From Anaerolineae bacterium (GTDB taxonomy: Bacteria > Chloroflexota > Anaerolineae > 4572-78 > J111): a DNA stretch of 64,000 bases. A model generated the notes under the pieces. That model was not told where the DNA came from. It saw only the letters and a list, made by a program, of their open reading frames with translations, and did not search any database. Location of the stretch: NCBI GenBank assembly GCA_022071955.1, contig JAJVIM010000029.1:1-64000 (forward strand), given 5' to 3'. Position numbers and translations under genes: made by a program. Below, piece by piece: positions 42,679 through 50,780 of this stretch; the stretch's first letter is position 1; each line of letters begins with the position of its first letter.

Positions 42679-44031
42679 GTGACCCGGGGTCATTCAGACG
42701 ATAAACACTCAACCCCAAAAAACACTGACGATCCGGCACTGGAAGCATTACAAGACCTGCTGTTAAGCAAATACCGCCAGCGCATTGCTGAGTTAGAGGC
42801 CGAACTCAGCATATTAGAAAAACGACTCAGCAATAAAGATGCTCTTGTAGCAACCGTAACGCCGGTTATCAGTGACGCTATCCGTCGCAAAATTCGTGAT
42901 GCCCGCGACGAGATGGTTGAGGCTTTGTATCCAATCATTGGCCAAACTGTGGTCAGGGCAGTTTCCGAAGCGATTCGGGATTTGCGGCGTGATGTTGACA
43001 GCCGCATGCGGCTCACATTTCGGCCGGCGGCGCTGGCTCGCCGGGTGCAGGCCACCGCCAGCGGGATCAGCACCGGCGAACTGACTTTGCGTGAGGCGCT
43101 GCCGTTTCAAGTTACCGACCTGTTCTTGATCCATTTGGAAACCGGCTTGCTGTTGTGGCACAACAGCACCAACCCCAACCATTCCCCCGATACCGATCTG
43201 ATCAGCGGCATGTTAACCGCCATTCGTGATTTTGTTGCCGAGTCTTTTGGGCGGGACAAAACAGGCCAGCTCGACGAAATTCAATACGGCGACCAGCGTA
43301 TTTTAATTGAGGCCGCGCGGTATTCCTACCTGGCGGTAGTGGTTGATGGCATTGAACCACCCGGTTTCAGGGCCATAATCCGCGAGCGTATCATTGAAAT
43401 TGACCTGGCCAACGAAAACATCTGGCGCAAATACCGGGGCGAAGCTACCACGCTGGTTTCTGTCGAAGAACCACTTCGGTCGCTATTTGACTCAACGGAG
43501 CCGGCGCCCTTGTCTCGCAGGCAAAAGTGGGCGCTGCTGGTTGGAGCGTTGCTGTTGTTGCTTTGTTCGGTGGGAAGCTGCTTTTCCGGCCGGTGGGTGT
43601 GGCTGGCGCTCAACAACCGGTCAACGCCGGTGGTGATAATCATGCCCGCCAGAGTTCCGCCCACGCTCACCGCCACGCCAACTTTTACGGTCACGCCCAC
43701 CCCCACCGCCACTTTTACGCCCACCCCTACCGTCACGTTAACCCCCAGCCCCACCGCCACCTTTACGCCCATCCCCAGCCCTACACCGGTTACCGGCGTA
43801 ATGATTGGCAATGTCTGGTTGCGACAGGAGCCTTCTTTTGATGCGTTACGATTGGGGTTGATTTTGCCCGAAGGCCGTCCCGTGGAAATTTTGGCCGCAA
43901 CTGGCGATTGGTATCTGGTAAAATGGACACCAGAGGATCAGGCCGAGGTTATGGGGTGGGCGCCGGGCCGTTGGGTGGGCACCGTACTTCCAATTCCAGA
44001 AACAATTATTACTCCAACCGGAGCGCGATAG
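42679..44031 (+). CDS. Single-pass membrane protein: cytosolic coiled coil and longin/roadblock-like region, Thr-Pro stalk, outside SH3 domain
   Basis: 450 residues. Cytosolic part: a coiled coil (about 28-55, RQRIAELEAELSILEKRL) and an alpha/beta region (about 130-235) with LFLIHLETGLLLWHN and RYSYLAVVVDGIEPP, whose pattern resembles longin/roadblock-like GTPase partners (inference). One TM helix (about 284-303) follows, then a Thr/Pro stalk (about 330-375) and a bacterial SH3 domain (about 376-440, VWLRQEPSFDALRL, LAATGDWYLVKW). It could couple a cytosolic GTPase to the cell envelope. GTG 42679 is the start; the ribosome site is weak. Ten bp before the GTPase gene. Confidence 0.82.
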   Translation: MTRGHSDDKHSTPKNTDDPALEALQDLLLSKYRQRIAELEAELSILEKRLSNKDALVATVTPVISDAIRRKIRDARDEMVEALYPIIGQTVVRAVSEAIRDLRRDVDSRMRLTFRPAALARRVQATASGISTGELTLREALPFQVTDLFLIHLETGLLLWHNSTNPNHSPDTDLISGMLTAIRDFVAESFGRDKTGQLDEIQYGDQRILIEAARYSYLAVVVDGIEPPGFRAIIRERIIEIDLANENIWRKYRGEATTLVSVEEPLRSLFDSTEPAPLSRRQKWALLVGALLLLLCSVGSCFSGRWVWLALNNRSTPVVIIMPARVPPTLTATPTFTVTPTPTATFTPTPTVTLTPSPTATFTPIPSPTPVTGVMIGNVWLRQEPSFDALRLGLILPEGRPVEILAATGDWYLVKWTPEDQAEVMGWAPGRWVGTVLPIPETIITPTGAR

Positions 44032-44041
44032 GTTACCTGTA

Positions 44042-44569
44042 ATGAGTGAGCTTACTTTGATCAGCAAAAAAGTATGTATGCTGGGTGATTTTGCCGTAGG
44101 CAAAACCAGTTTGGTGCGGCGTTTTGTTCACAATCTGTTTGATGATAAATACCTCAGCACCATTGGCGTTAAAGTAAGCCGTAAAACAATAACAATTCTC
44201 CGCAAAGGCCAATTCATTGAGTTGTCGATGTTGCTGTGGGATCTCGCCGGCAGCGAAGAGTTTGACCGGGTAAAGGCCAACTATCTGCGCGGTGCGTCCG
44301 GGGCCATATTGGTGTGCGATCTGACCCGTTTGGAAACACTGGAAAATTTAGACCAGTACGCCAACGGATTCTTCAAAAATATGCCGGATACCAAACTTAT
44401 ATTGGCCGCCAACAAAAGCGACCTCACCGATGAACGCCAGGTGACCGAATCGCAGATTGTTGATGTGGCCAACACCTTTGGGATACCTTATTACCTGACC
44501 AGCGCCAAAACCGGCAACGACGTTGAGCAACTTTTCCGACACCTGGGCCATTTGCTGGTTAATGAATGA
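44042..44569 (+). CDS. Rab/Ras-like small GTPase
   Basis: 175 residues, a stand-alone small GTPase fold. G1 GDFAVGKTS (15-23, K21/T22), G2 T40 in LSTIGVKV, G3 WDLAGSEEF (D67-G70), G4 NKSD (124-127), G5 TSAKTG. G2-G5 are close to Rab/Rup-like prokaryotic GTPases, not to the Era/Obg or MglA types. The Ras Gln61 position is S71, so intrinsic hydrolysis may be slow. No prenylation Cys at the C-terminus. The preceding longin/roadblock-like membrane protein is a natural regulator or effector. Confidence 0.93.
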   Translation: MSELTLISKKVCMLGDFAVGKTSLVRRFVHNLFDDKYLSTIGVKVSRKTITILRKGQFIELSMLLWDLAGSEEFDRVKANYLRGASGAILVCDLTRLETLENLDQYANGFFKNMPDTKLILAANKSDLTDERQVTESQIVDVANTFGIPYYLTSAKTGNDVEQLFRHLGHLLVNE

Positions 44570-44617
44570 GACTCTTGCCGCTAAAAAGTTTTCGGCTAAA
44601 TAAGGTGCGCGTGCGCA

Positions 44618-45784
44618 ATGTCAGAAATCTGTGAAGCCATCCTGAAAGACCGGCAGATTGCCTATCTGGTTACTGATAAGCAACTCAATCTTGTGACCGT
44701 GCGCGGGTCAAATGAGCTGCTGAATTTGGCAGAGCGCCATCCCGTCGCCGGCGTATTTTTGTTAGAAATTGTCCCGGAACTGATCGGGTCTGAGGAGATT
44801 CTGGCTCAAATTCTGACCGGCGACTGTCCCCGGCTGGATCTGGCCTGGGTTAACCGCCCTCGCGGCAGCGATGAAACGGCGTACATCAATATGGTCACGC
44901 TGCCCCACCGTAGCCCGGCCGGAGAGATTATCGGTTTGATTCATATCTGGCAGGATGTTACCGAATTTGGACAGATCAACCAGCAACTGGTCCAACACCG
45001 AAATACGCTGCGCCTGCTGCAAAGCCAACTGGCAGACCGCAACGAGGCGCTGGAAGCGGCCAACGCCGAGTTGCAGCAGCTATTAAATCTGAAATCGTTG
45101 TTTGTATCGTTTGCCGCTCACGAACTCGGCTCGCCGCTTACGGCCATGATGGGCCACATCGATTTGCTGTTAGAGGGAGTTTACGGCCCGCTCAACCCCG
45201 ACCAGTACCGGAGTTTGACCGTTGTTGAGCGGAGTATCAGCCGCCTCAAAATGATTACCGGTAACCTGCTGGTTGCCACTAAAATTGAGTTGGGGCGCAT
45301 GGATGCCATGTTGCGGCCAACAGATTTGGTCAAACTGGTGTCTGATGTGGTGGCCGAAATGCAGCCGCAAATTACTGCCAAATCGCAGCGGCTGGAGATT
45401 AACGTTGCTCCCAATTTGCCTCAGGCGCTGTGCGATACCACGTTGACGGCGCAGATTATCCAAAACCTGATCAGCAACGCTACCAAATACACTCAATTTG
45501 ATGGCGAAATTATTATTTCGGTGTGGCCCGGCACCCACGAGGGCTTTCTGCAGGTGTCAATTAAGGATACCGGTATTGGTATCCCCGCTGAGGAAAAGAG
45601 CCGCGTTTTTGATCGGTTTACCCGTTTAAGCAGCGCCAATCAAACCAAGGCTGGCGGCACCGGCCTGGGGTTGTACATTACCCGGTCGCTGGTAGATTTG
45701 CACGGCGGGCAAATCTGGTTTGAAAGCGAAGAGCACAAAGGCAGCACCTTCCACGTTACATTTCCGGTTGCCGCCAGCGATTGA
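44618..45784 (+). CDS. Cytosolic PAS-type sensor histidine kinase
   Basis: 388 residues, no TM. N-terminal PAS-like region (about 8-120, VTLPHRSPAGEIIGLIHIWQDVTE), coiled coil with NEALEAANAELQQLL, HisKA whose H box reads AAHELGSPLTAMMGH (H168; Gly-Ser replace the usual Arg-Thr), and HATPase_c with N box NLISNATKY, DTGIGIPAEE and GGTGLGLYITRSL. No response regulator is adjacent. It starts 48 bp after the GTPase gene in the same direction, suggesting a shared signalling pathway. It ends 7 bp from the convergent multi-TM gene. Confidence 0.92.
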   Translation: MSEICEAILKDRQIAYLVTDKQLNLVTVRGSNELLNLAERHPVAGVFLLEIVPELIGSEEILAQILTGDCPRLDLAWVNRPRGSDETAYINMVTLPHRSPAGEIIGLIHIWQDVTEFGQINQQLVQHRNTLRLLQSQLADRNEALEAANAELQQLLNLKSLFVSFAAHELGSPLTAMMGHIDLLLEGVYGPLNPDQYRSLTVVERSISRLKMITGNLLVATKIELGRMDAMLRPTDLVKLVSDVVAEMQPQITAKSQRLEINVAPNLPQALCDTTLTAQIIQNLISNATKYTQFDGEIIISVWPGTHEGFLQVSIKDTGIGIPAEEKSRVFDRFTRLSSANQTKAGGTGLGLYITRSLVDLHGGQIWFESEEHKGSTFHVTFPVAASD

Positions 45785-45791
45785 TAACGGC

Positions 45792-47738
45792 CTACCCTGT
45801 TCTAACCTCGGCCACGGCTTCGGTTTCAACCTCAACCCGGCCCCGGTTTTCCATTTCGCTCAGCGTGCGGGCTACCTCTTCAATAGCCAGCCGCTGTTTG
45901 CGGTACAGGTCGGCCTCGCTCATCGACAGCCGCTGGGCAATGTCTCTCACCCGCAACCCCTGCACAAATTTTAGCTCAAGAATGTTGTAAATTAGCCACT
46001 CGGCGGCGGTCATGCGGCGCTCGCCTTCCGGGCGCTGCATTTCAATGGCCTCGGCCAGCACCGAGCGCAGCGCTTTGGCCGAATTGCCCTCGTTGGCTTC
46101 CAGCGCGTCTTGCACCACGTTTAAATTGACCAGCGGACTGCGGGTAAGTTTGGGGCCGCCCCAATAATGGCTGAGCGCGTCGCGCACCAGCCGGGTAAAA
46201 TCGGCTTCGTCCATTGCGCTGGGTTCTGTCAGCGAGTCCAGATTGGGCGCGCCAACGTAGCTCACCGCGCTGCGCACTCGCTGCAACCGGTCAATTTCCG
46301 GGATAATTTGCTTGAGCGCGGCAAAAATATCCTGCTGCAGGCGGCGGTCTTCGAGCGCCTGCTCTGCCTGCTCAATGAGCAGTTCGGCCAGCGCCTCTTC
46401 CGGCGCAGACAAATCATAGATTTCGGCGCGGGCCTCCAGCCCCATCAGGCCCAAACTTCGATCCCGGGCCGTGTTTTTTAACAGGATAAACCAGAAGTTA
46501 TTTTGAATAATAAAGTGATGCGCGCCGTGCCCATTTTGATTTTCCATCAGCCCGGCCACGTCAAGGCTGGTGATTGCCGCCTCAATACTGCTGGCCGAAC
46601 CAACCTGGGCTTCCAGCCGCGGCCCCTGCGATGCGGCCAGGTTGTAAATGAAACCGGTGCGCACGCGCAGCACCTCGCACATGGTTGTTAAAATATTTTC
46701 CAGCGCCTGCTGCAAGTCGGTGGTGGTCAGCAGCCGGCGGTCCAGTTCGGTAATCCAGGCTACTTCCTGCCGGTCTTTGAAAAAAATCAGGCTGTCGATC
46801 AGCGGTTTGGCCAGATTGATGGCAAATTGAGAGATCACCACCACGGTGACAATTGAAACGGCAATGACCATTTCGCGGGGCAGTCCCAGCAGCCGCTCGT
46901 GGGCCGGCAGCGCCTGCAAAATTGAAATAACCAGCGCCGCCACCAGCGGGCCGCGCAGCAAAAAGTGAACCAGGTTGTGCTTAACCACGCGCTCCGGCTG
47001 GAGCGCCTCAAACGAAATAACGCTGTAGGCCATCACAATCAGCATCAGAGCGATGCCCAGGTTTACCAGCAGCAGCACCGTAAACAGCAGCATCACCGGC
47101 AGCTCGGACGAACTGCTGGCGATGAGCATATACGGGTACACGCCCAGCGCCGGCGCGGCAAAAGATACGGCCAGGTAGGTCATTCGCCGGCGCAGCACCG
47201 AGGTGAGGCAACGCATTCTGGCCCGGTAAATTTTGTACGCGCCCCAAATCAGCGTGGTAAAAAAATAAATAGAGAATACCCAAAAAAACGGCCCGGCCCT
47301 AAATTGAGTAACGCCCGGCGAATAGAACGGGTCGCGCACCAGCGAATCGCTTTGCACGGCCAGCAGCACCAGCACCAGCCCAAAAATATAGGCGATGAAC
47401 ACCGTCACCCGCCGCCGCGATGACACCGCATTGGTCAGCCGCAGCAGTTCGTCAGAAAAATGCAGGTAGGCCGCCGGGATAAAGGCAATGCCAATCCACT
47501 GAAACTTGAGCCACGGAATCGCCGCCGTGAGGTTATCCACTTTAAACAGGGCCACATCGCCGGCGTAGGTAAAGCACATGCAGGCCAGCAGGATAGCAAA
47601 GGCTCGCCCCACGGCGCTTTTGAGGTTGGTGGTAAAAGTGTAAACAAACAGCGAAAAGGCCAAAATAACAATAGCCGAGGAGATGACCTCGTTAAGACGA
47701 GCGAAAATTAGCGTTGGATTTGAAAAAATATCATCCAT
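45792..47738 (-). CDS. Multi-TM sensor with GAF-like domain and C-terminal helix-turn-helix
   Basis: 648 residues. About seven N-terminal TM helices of the 7TM histidine-kinase-sensor type (about 15-240) plus two more hydrophobic segments (about 258-300). A soluble region with coiled coil and GAF-like fold (LDRRLLTTTDLQQALENILTTMCEVL, GFIYNL) follows (about 310-470). Instead of a kinase, the C-terminus (about 588-635) is a sigma-70 region-4-like helix-turn-helix: LKFVQGLRVRDIAQRLSMSE, DLYRKQRLAIEEVARTL. It looks like a membrane-bound one-component regulator. No His-kinase motifs are present. Convergent with the GTPase module. Confidence 0.82.
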   Translation of the reverse strand: MDDIFSNPTLIFARLNEVISSAIVILAFSLFVYTFTTNLKSAVGRAFAILLACMCFTYAGDVALFKVDNLTAAIPWLKFQWIGIAFIPAAYLHFSDELLRLTNAVSSRRRVTVFIAYIFGLVLVLLAVQSDSLVRDPFYSPGVTQFRAGPFFWVFSIYFFTTLIWGAYKIYRARMRCLTSVLRRRMTYLAVSFAAPALGVYPYMLIASSSSELPVMLLFTVLLLVNLGIALMLIVMAYSVISFEALQPERVVKHNLVHFLLRGPLVAALVISILQALPAHERLLGLPREMVIAVSIVTVVVISQFAINLAKPLIDSLIFFKDRQEVAWITELDRRLLTTTDLQQALENILTTMCEVLRVRTGFIYNLAASQGPRLEAQVGSASSIEAAITSLDVAGLMENQNGHGAHHFIIQNNFWFILLKNTARDRSLGLMGLEARAEIYDLSAPEEALAELLIEQAEQALEDRRLQQDIFAALKQIIPEIDRLQRVRSAVSYVGAPNLDSLTEPSAMDEADFTRLVRDALSHYWGGPKLTRSPLVNLNVVQDALEANEGNSAKALRSVLAEAIEMQRPEGERRMTAAEWLIYNILELKFVQGLRVRDIAQRLSMSEADLYRKQRLAIEEVARTLSEMENRGRVEVETEAVAEVRTG

Positions 47739-47754
47739 AAGGTTTAAAACGATT

Positions 47755-47952
47755 TACGATTTTGGATTTACAATTTACGATTCGATTGCTTTCAATCGTA
47801 AATCGTAAATTGAACCGACAATTTTTTGTCGATGCTAAATACGCTGTCAACAAAGTAATACAGAACTTTCGATAGTTCAGCCGTCATGCCCGAATGCTTT
47901 TATCGGGCATCTACAGGGATAGCTTCCCGCTAAAAGCGTGCGGGTATGACGG
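47755..47952. repeat. Palindromic repeat cluster upstream of the multi-TM sensor
   Basis: Contains ATTTACGATT repeats in both orientations (about 47751-47815). A composite palindrome follows, bounded by CCGTCAT (47881-47887) and ATGACGG (47946-47952) and containing TTCCCGCTAAAAGCGTGCGGG (47924-47944), whose 21-base core is repeated at 48286-48306. Confidence 0.6.
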
Positions 47953-47959
47953 GGGGTGT

Positions 47960-48250
47960 CTATAAAATATCATCCCACAAATCACGCCATTGTGGATTGT
48001 TTTTCTCTATCAAATCAATCTTCCATTGACGGTTCCATTTTTTTATGCACTTTTCACGGGTAACAGCGGCTTCCATTGTGGGATGTTGTTCAAAATAAAC
48101 AAGGTGATGCACTTTGTATTTTTTTGTGAATCCTTCCTGGACATCGTTTTTATGTTGCCAGATGCGTTTTACCGGGTTGCTGGTGACACTCGTGTAAAGG
48201 GTTCCGTTGCGTTTACTGGCCAAAATATAAACGGTCGGTTGTTTTTCCAT
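47960..48250 (-). CDS. GIY-YIG single-domain nuclease
   Basis: 96 residues from ATG 48250. The GIY-YIG signature here is VYILASKRNGTLYTSVTSN, followed by RIWQHKND, HHLVYFEQHPTMEAAVTREKCIKKW (catalytic Arg and Glu within) and W-rich C-terminus. In the usual GIY-YIG the YIG triplet is Y-[IT]-G; here it reads YTSV, so activity should be checked. The family contains small endonucleases, including the Neisseria ssDNA-cleaving Ssn group. The gene is bounded by two copies of the same 21-base palindrome core. ATG 48277 gives a longer N-terminus without homology. Confidence 0.85.
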   Translation of the reverse strand: MEKQPTVYILASKRNGTLYTSVTSNPVKRIWQHKNDVQEGFTKKYKVHHLVYFEQHPTMEAAVTREKCIKKWNRQWKIDLIEKNNPQWRDLWDDIL

Positions 48251-48284
48251 ACTGTTTATCTCAATTACATCGTCCAAATTTTGG

Positions 48285-48313
48285 ATTCCCGCTAAAAGCG
48301 TGCGGGAATGACG
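48285..48313. repeat. dRS3-like palindrome, right copy
   Basis: ATTCCCGC (48285-48292) pairs with GCGGGAAT (48302-48309), and the 21-base core (48286-48306) is identical to 47924-47944 on the other side of the GIY-YIG gene. Confidence 0.65.
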
Positions 48314-48346
48314 CTCAAAAATCCCGAAAACTTATTTGGCGTTGTA

Positions 48347-48877
48347 CTAAATTGTCAGATAAAAATAGAGGGTGATATCGCCGTTGGTGTAGTAGCGCTC
48401 GTTGAAACCGCAAAACTGAAACCCGTGTTTTTGCGCCAGGGCGATGGCCGGGTAATTTTTGGTTTGCATTTCGAGCATGATTTTATGCAGGTGTTCGTGG
48501 CGCGCCCAGAGGATAGCCGCTTTGAGCAGCGCCGAGGCGTGCCCCTGCCGCCGGAAGCGCCGGTCAACAATCAAATTATGCACCCACAACACCTCCTGCC
48601 ACTGGCGCGGCTGGGCATCAATAAAAGCAGCCACCTCGTCCTGCGCTGAACGGGTAACCAAAAAACAGCCCTCCTGTTGCCAGTGGTCCAGTAGTTCGTC
48701 TGTGCTGCGGGGATAAGTGACCTGCATGGGGCGGGGCAGCCGCACCCGGTCAAAGCGAATATCGGTGCGCGGGCCGCTGGTGTGGGTTTGCATTTGCCAC
48801 ACGTAATCGGTGGTGAAGTTGCCGTTAATCAGATGGCATTGGTTTAAATCGGCCAGCTCAGCCGCGAATACTTGCAT
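48347..48877 (-). CDS. GNAT-family N-acetyltransferase
   Basis: 176 residues from ATG 48877. C-terminal GNAT motif A VWVHNLIVDRRFRRQGHASALLKAAIL (shown here as NLIVDRRFRRQGHASALL) and motif B PAIALAQKHGFQFCGFNERYY are clear; the N-terminal half is less typical. Substrate unknown. The apparent TTG start at 48940 is in fact the -35 element of a promoter, so ATG 48877 is preferred. Confidence 0.85.
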   Translation of the reverse strand: MQVFAAELADLNQCHLINGNFTTDYVWQMQTHTSGPRTDIRFDRVRLPRPMQVTYPRSTDELLDHWQQEGCFLVTRSAQDEVAAFIDAQPRQWQEVLWVHNLIVDRRFRRQGHASALLKAAILWARHEHLHKIMLEMQTKNYPAIALAQKHGFQFCGFNERYYTNGDITLYFYLTI

Positions 48878-48911
48878 AATGGTGTCCGGTGGAATGATAA
48901 ACTCTATTGCG

Positions 48912-48940
48912 ATTCTAGCATTTGGCTCTGCAATTGGCAA
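48912..48940 (-). promoter_or_regulatory. Sigma-70-like promoter of the GNAT gene
   Basis: Minus strand TTGCCA (48940-48935), 17-base spacer, TAGAAT (48917-48912), 34 bases before ATG 48877. Confidence 0.7.
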
Positions 48941-48961
48941 ACAGGCTAAAACCGGGGTAAT

Positions 48962-49006
48962 AAAAAAGCGTCACCGGGCGAGCACGACGCGCTCGCCCGG
49001 TGACGC
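48962..49006 (-). terminator. Intrinsic terminator of the mevalonate operon
   Basis: Perfect 16-bp stem (48968-48983 with 48991-49006), 7-base loop, then on the minus strand a T6 run. It follows the DUF35 stop by 27 bp. Confidence 0.9.
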
Positions 49007-49033
49007 CGGAATCAATTATGGGGACGGGGTTAA

Positions 49034-49444
49034 TCAGGCTGCCGCCAGCCGGGGGCGGAATTTATAACCGTAAATCACCAGCCCTTCTTCACCCTGGGTG
49101 GTAATTTTGCGGGTAGTCATCTCTACCGGCATGCCAATTTTCACATCGTCATTTCTTACATCGGTGAGTTGGGCGGTGATCAGCGGCCCTTCTTCCAGCT
49201 TAACCAGCGCCACGGTGTACGGCGCGGACTCTTCGTAGCCTTCGGGCGGGTTGTACACCGTGCTGTACGAAAACACTTCGCCAAGCCCGCTGAATTTAAA
49301 CTCCGGCTGCGGCGAATGGTCGGCGCATTCCGGGCAGACATCGCGGGGCGGGAACATTTTGTGGCCGCATTCGGGGCAAACTTCGCCCACCAGTTGGTAG
49401 CGTTGGGGTTTTAATCGCCAGTGTCGGGCAATTTCTACACTCAT
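49034..49444 (-). CDS. DUF35 OB-fold, zinc-ribbon scaffold protein
   Basis: 136 residues. A zinc ribbon CPECGHKMFPPRDVCPEC with all four Cys, then an OB-fold with SYSTVYNPPEGYEES and PYTVALVKLEEGPLI. In archaea DUF35 bridges acetoacetyl-CoA thiolase and HMG-CoA synthase and supplies a shared CoA-binding site; the gene here lies next to both enzymes, so the same role is likely. ATG 49444 follows AGGAGAAC; the frame from 49483 extends too far. Last gene of the operon. Confidence 0.92.
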   Translation of the reverse strand: MSVEIARHWRLKPQRYQLVGEVCPECGHKMFPPRDVCPECADHSPQPEFKFSGLGEVFSYSTVYNPPEGYEESAPYTVALVKLEEGPLITAQLTDVRNDDVKIGMPVEMTTRKITTQGEEGLVIYGYKFRPRLAAA

Positions 49445-49538
49445 GATAAGTTCTCCTGTAAGAGTATGGTTATCGGAGTCCAAAACTACAGTTTTGGGGC
49501 TCCCTTTTTTTGCTCAGTTTTGTCCCGGTTGGGACTGC

Positions 49539-50696
49539 CTAATTTAATCTTTCAAAAATATGGGTGGCGATGGTGGCGCCGCTGCCGCCAATATTCTGGG
49601 TCATGCCCACGCGGGCGTTGGGTATTTGGTTGGCCCCGGCCTCGCCGCGAAGCTGCTGCACCGCTTCGACAATCTGGTACAGGCCGGTAGCGCCCACCGG
49701 GTGCCCCCGCGCCTTCAGCCCGCCGCGAGTGGCAATCGGGATTTTGCCATCGCGGGTAATGGCCCCGTCGCGGGCCAGCCAGGTGCCTCTGCCGCGTTCG
49801 GCAAAGCCGGCGGCTTCAAGGCTGAGGGCGGCCATAATGGTGAAGGCATCGTGCAACTCAAAAAAGTCGATGTTCTGCGGGCCAACCCCGGCCTGGCGAT
49901 AGGCTTTTCGCGCTGAATCCTCAGCGGCTTGCAGCCACAGCGGATCGCGCCGATCATGCACGCTCAGGCTGTCGGTGGCCATGGCGCTACCGGCCACCCG
50001 AATGGCGTTATCTGTAAATTCGCGGGCCTGCTCGCTGGGGCACAGAATGACCGCCGCCGCGCCGTCGGCCATCGGACTGGCATCCAGCAGGCCAATCGGG
50101 CTGGCTACCACGCCGGATTTCAAAAATGCCTCTTTGCTGATCGGTTCCTGAAAACGGGCGTTGGGGTTGCCCGCGCCGTTGGCATGGGCGGTAATGGCAA
50201 AGTTGGCAAAATCCTCGCGGCCAACGTTGTACTCGTACATGTAGCGCTGCATAATCAGCGCGTTGAGCGCCACAAAGCTGATGCCGTGGATCACCTCGTA
50301 GTCGGCGTCGGCGGCAGAGGCCAGCCCGGCGGTCAGCTTGCTGCCCACATCGTCGGTCATTTTTTCCACGCCGAGAGCGATGACCACATCCTGCAAGCCG
50401 CTGGCCACAGCAATGTACGCCTGCCGAAAGGCGGCGGCGGCGCTGGCACAGGCAGCTTCTATTTTAACCGCTTCGATGCCGCGCAGCCCGGCAAAATCGG
50501 CGATGAGCGCCCCCAAATGGGCCTGCCCGGAAATTTCGCCGGACAGCATATTGCCCACGTACAGCGCGTCGGCCCGCTCCATGTTGGCGTCGAGCAGCGC
50601 CGCTTTGAGCGCGTCGTAGGCCAGGTGGCGCAGGCTGCGCTCCCAATGTTCGCCGACGGGCGTCTGTCCAATTCCGATAATCGATACGTCTCTCAA
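49539..50696 (-). CDS. Thiolase, acetoacetyl-CoA-forming, archaeal type
   Basis: 385 residues. Nucleophile Cys in EAACASAAAAF, C-terminal GHPVGATG with the catalytic His, and ELHDAFTIMAALSLE. This short thiolase type, paired with DUF35, is the archaeal acetoacetyl-CoA thiolase group and lacks the second Cys motif arrangement of biosynthetic thiolases. It should condense two acetyl-CoA, with the product channelled to HMG-CoA synthase. ATG 50696; the ribosome site is moderate (CTTTGAGAG). Confidence 0.92.
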   Translation of the reverse strand: MRDVSIIGIGQTPVGEHWERSLRHLAYDALKAALLDANMERADALYVGNMLSGEISGQAHLGALIADFAGLRGIEAVKIEAACASAAAAFRQAYIAVASGLQDVVIALGVEKMTDDVGSKLTAGLASAADADYEVIHGISFVALNALIMQRYMYEYNVGREDFANFAITAHANGAGNPNARFQEPISKEAFLKSGVVASPIGLLDASPMADGAAAVILCPSEQAREFTDNAIRVAGSAMATDSLSVHDRRDPLWLQAAEDSARKAYRQAGVGPQNIDFFELHDAFTIMAALSLEAAGFAERGRGTWLARDGAITRDGKIPIATRGGLKARGHPVGATGLYQIVEAVQQLRGEAGANQIPNARVGMTQNIGGSGATIATHIFERLN

Positions 50697-50780
50697 AGTT
50701 TAAAACTCCTGCACAGAAGTTGGATGGGTTTGGTGAGTAGCTATTTCAACCAAAATTCACCATTCATAATTCGTGATTGG

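Noticed and set aside
43660..43800. Repeated CCCACC-GCCAC units suggesting a CRISPR or tandem-repeat locus
   Set aside because: The units encode the Thr-Pro stalk in frame, have no spacer pattern, and vary by codon choice.
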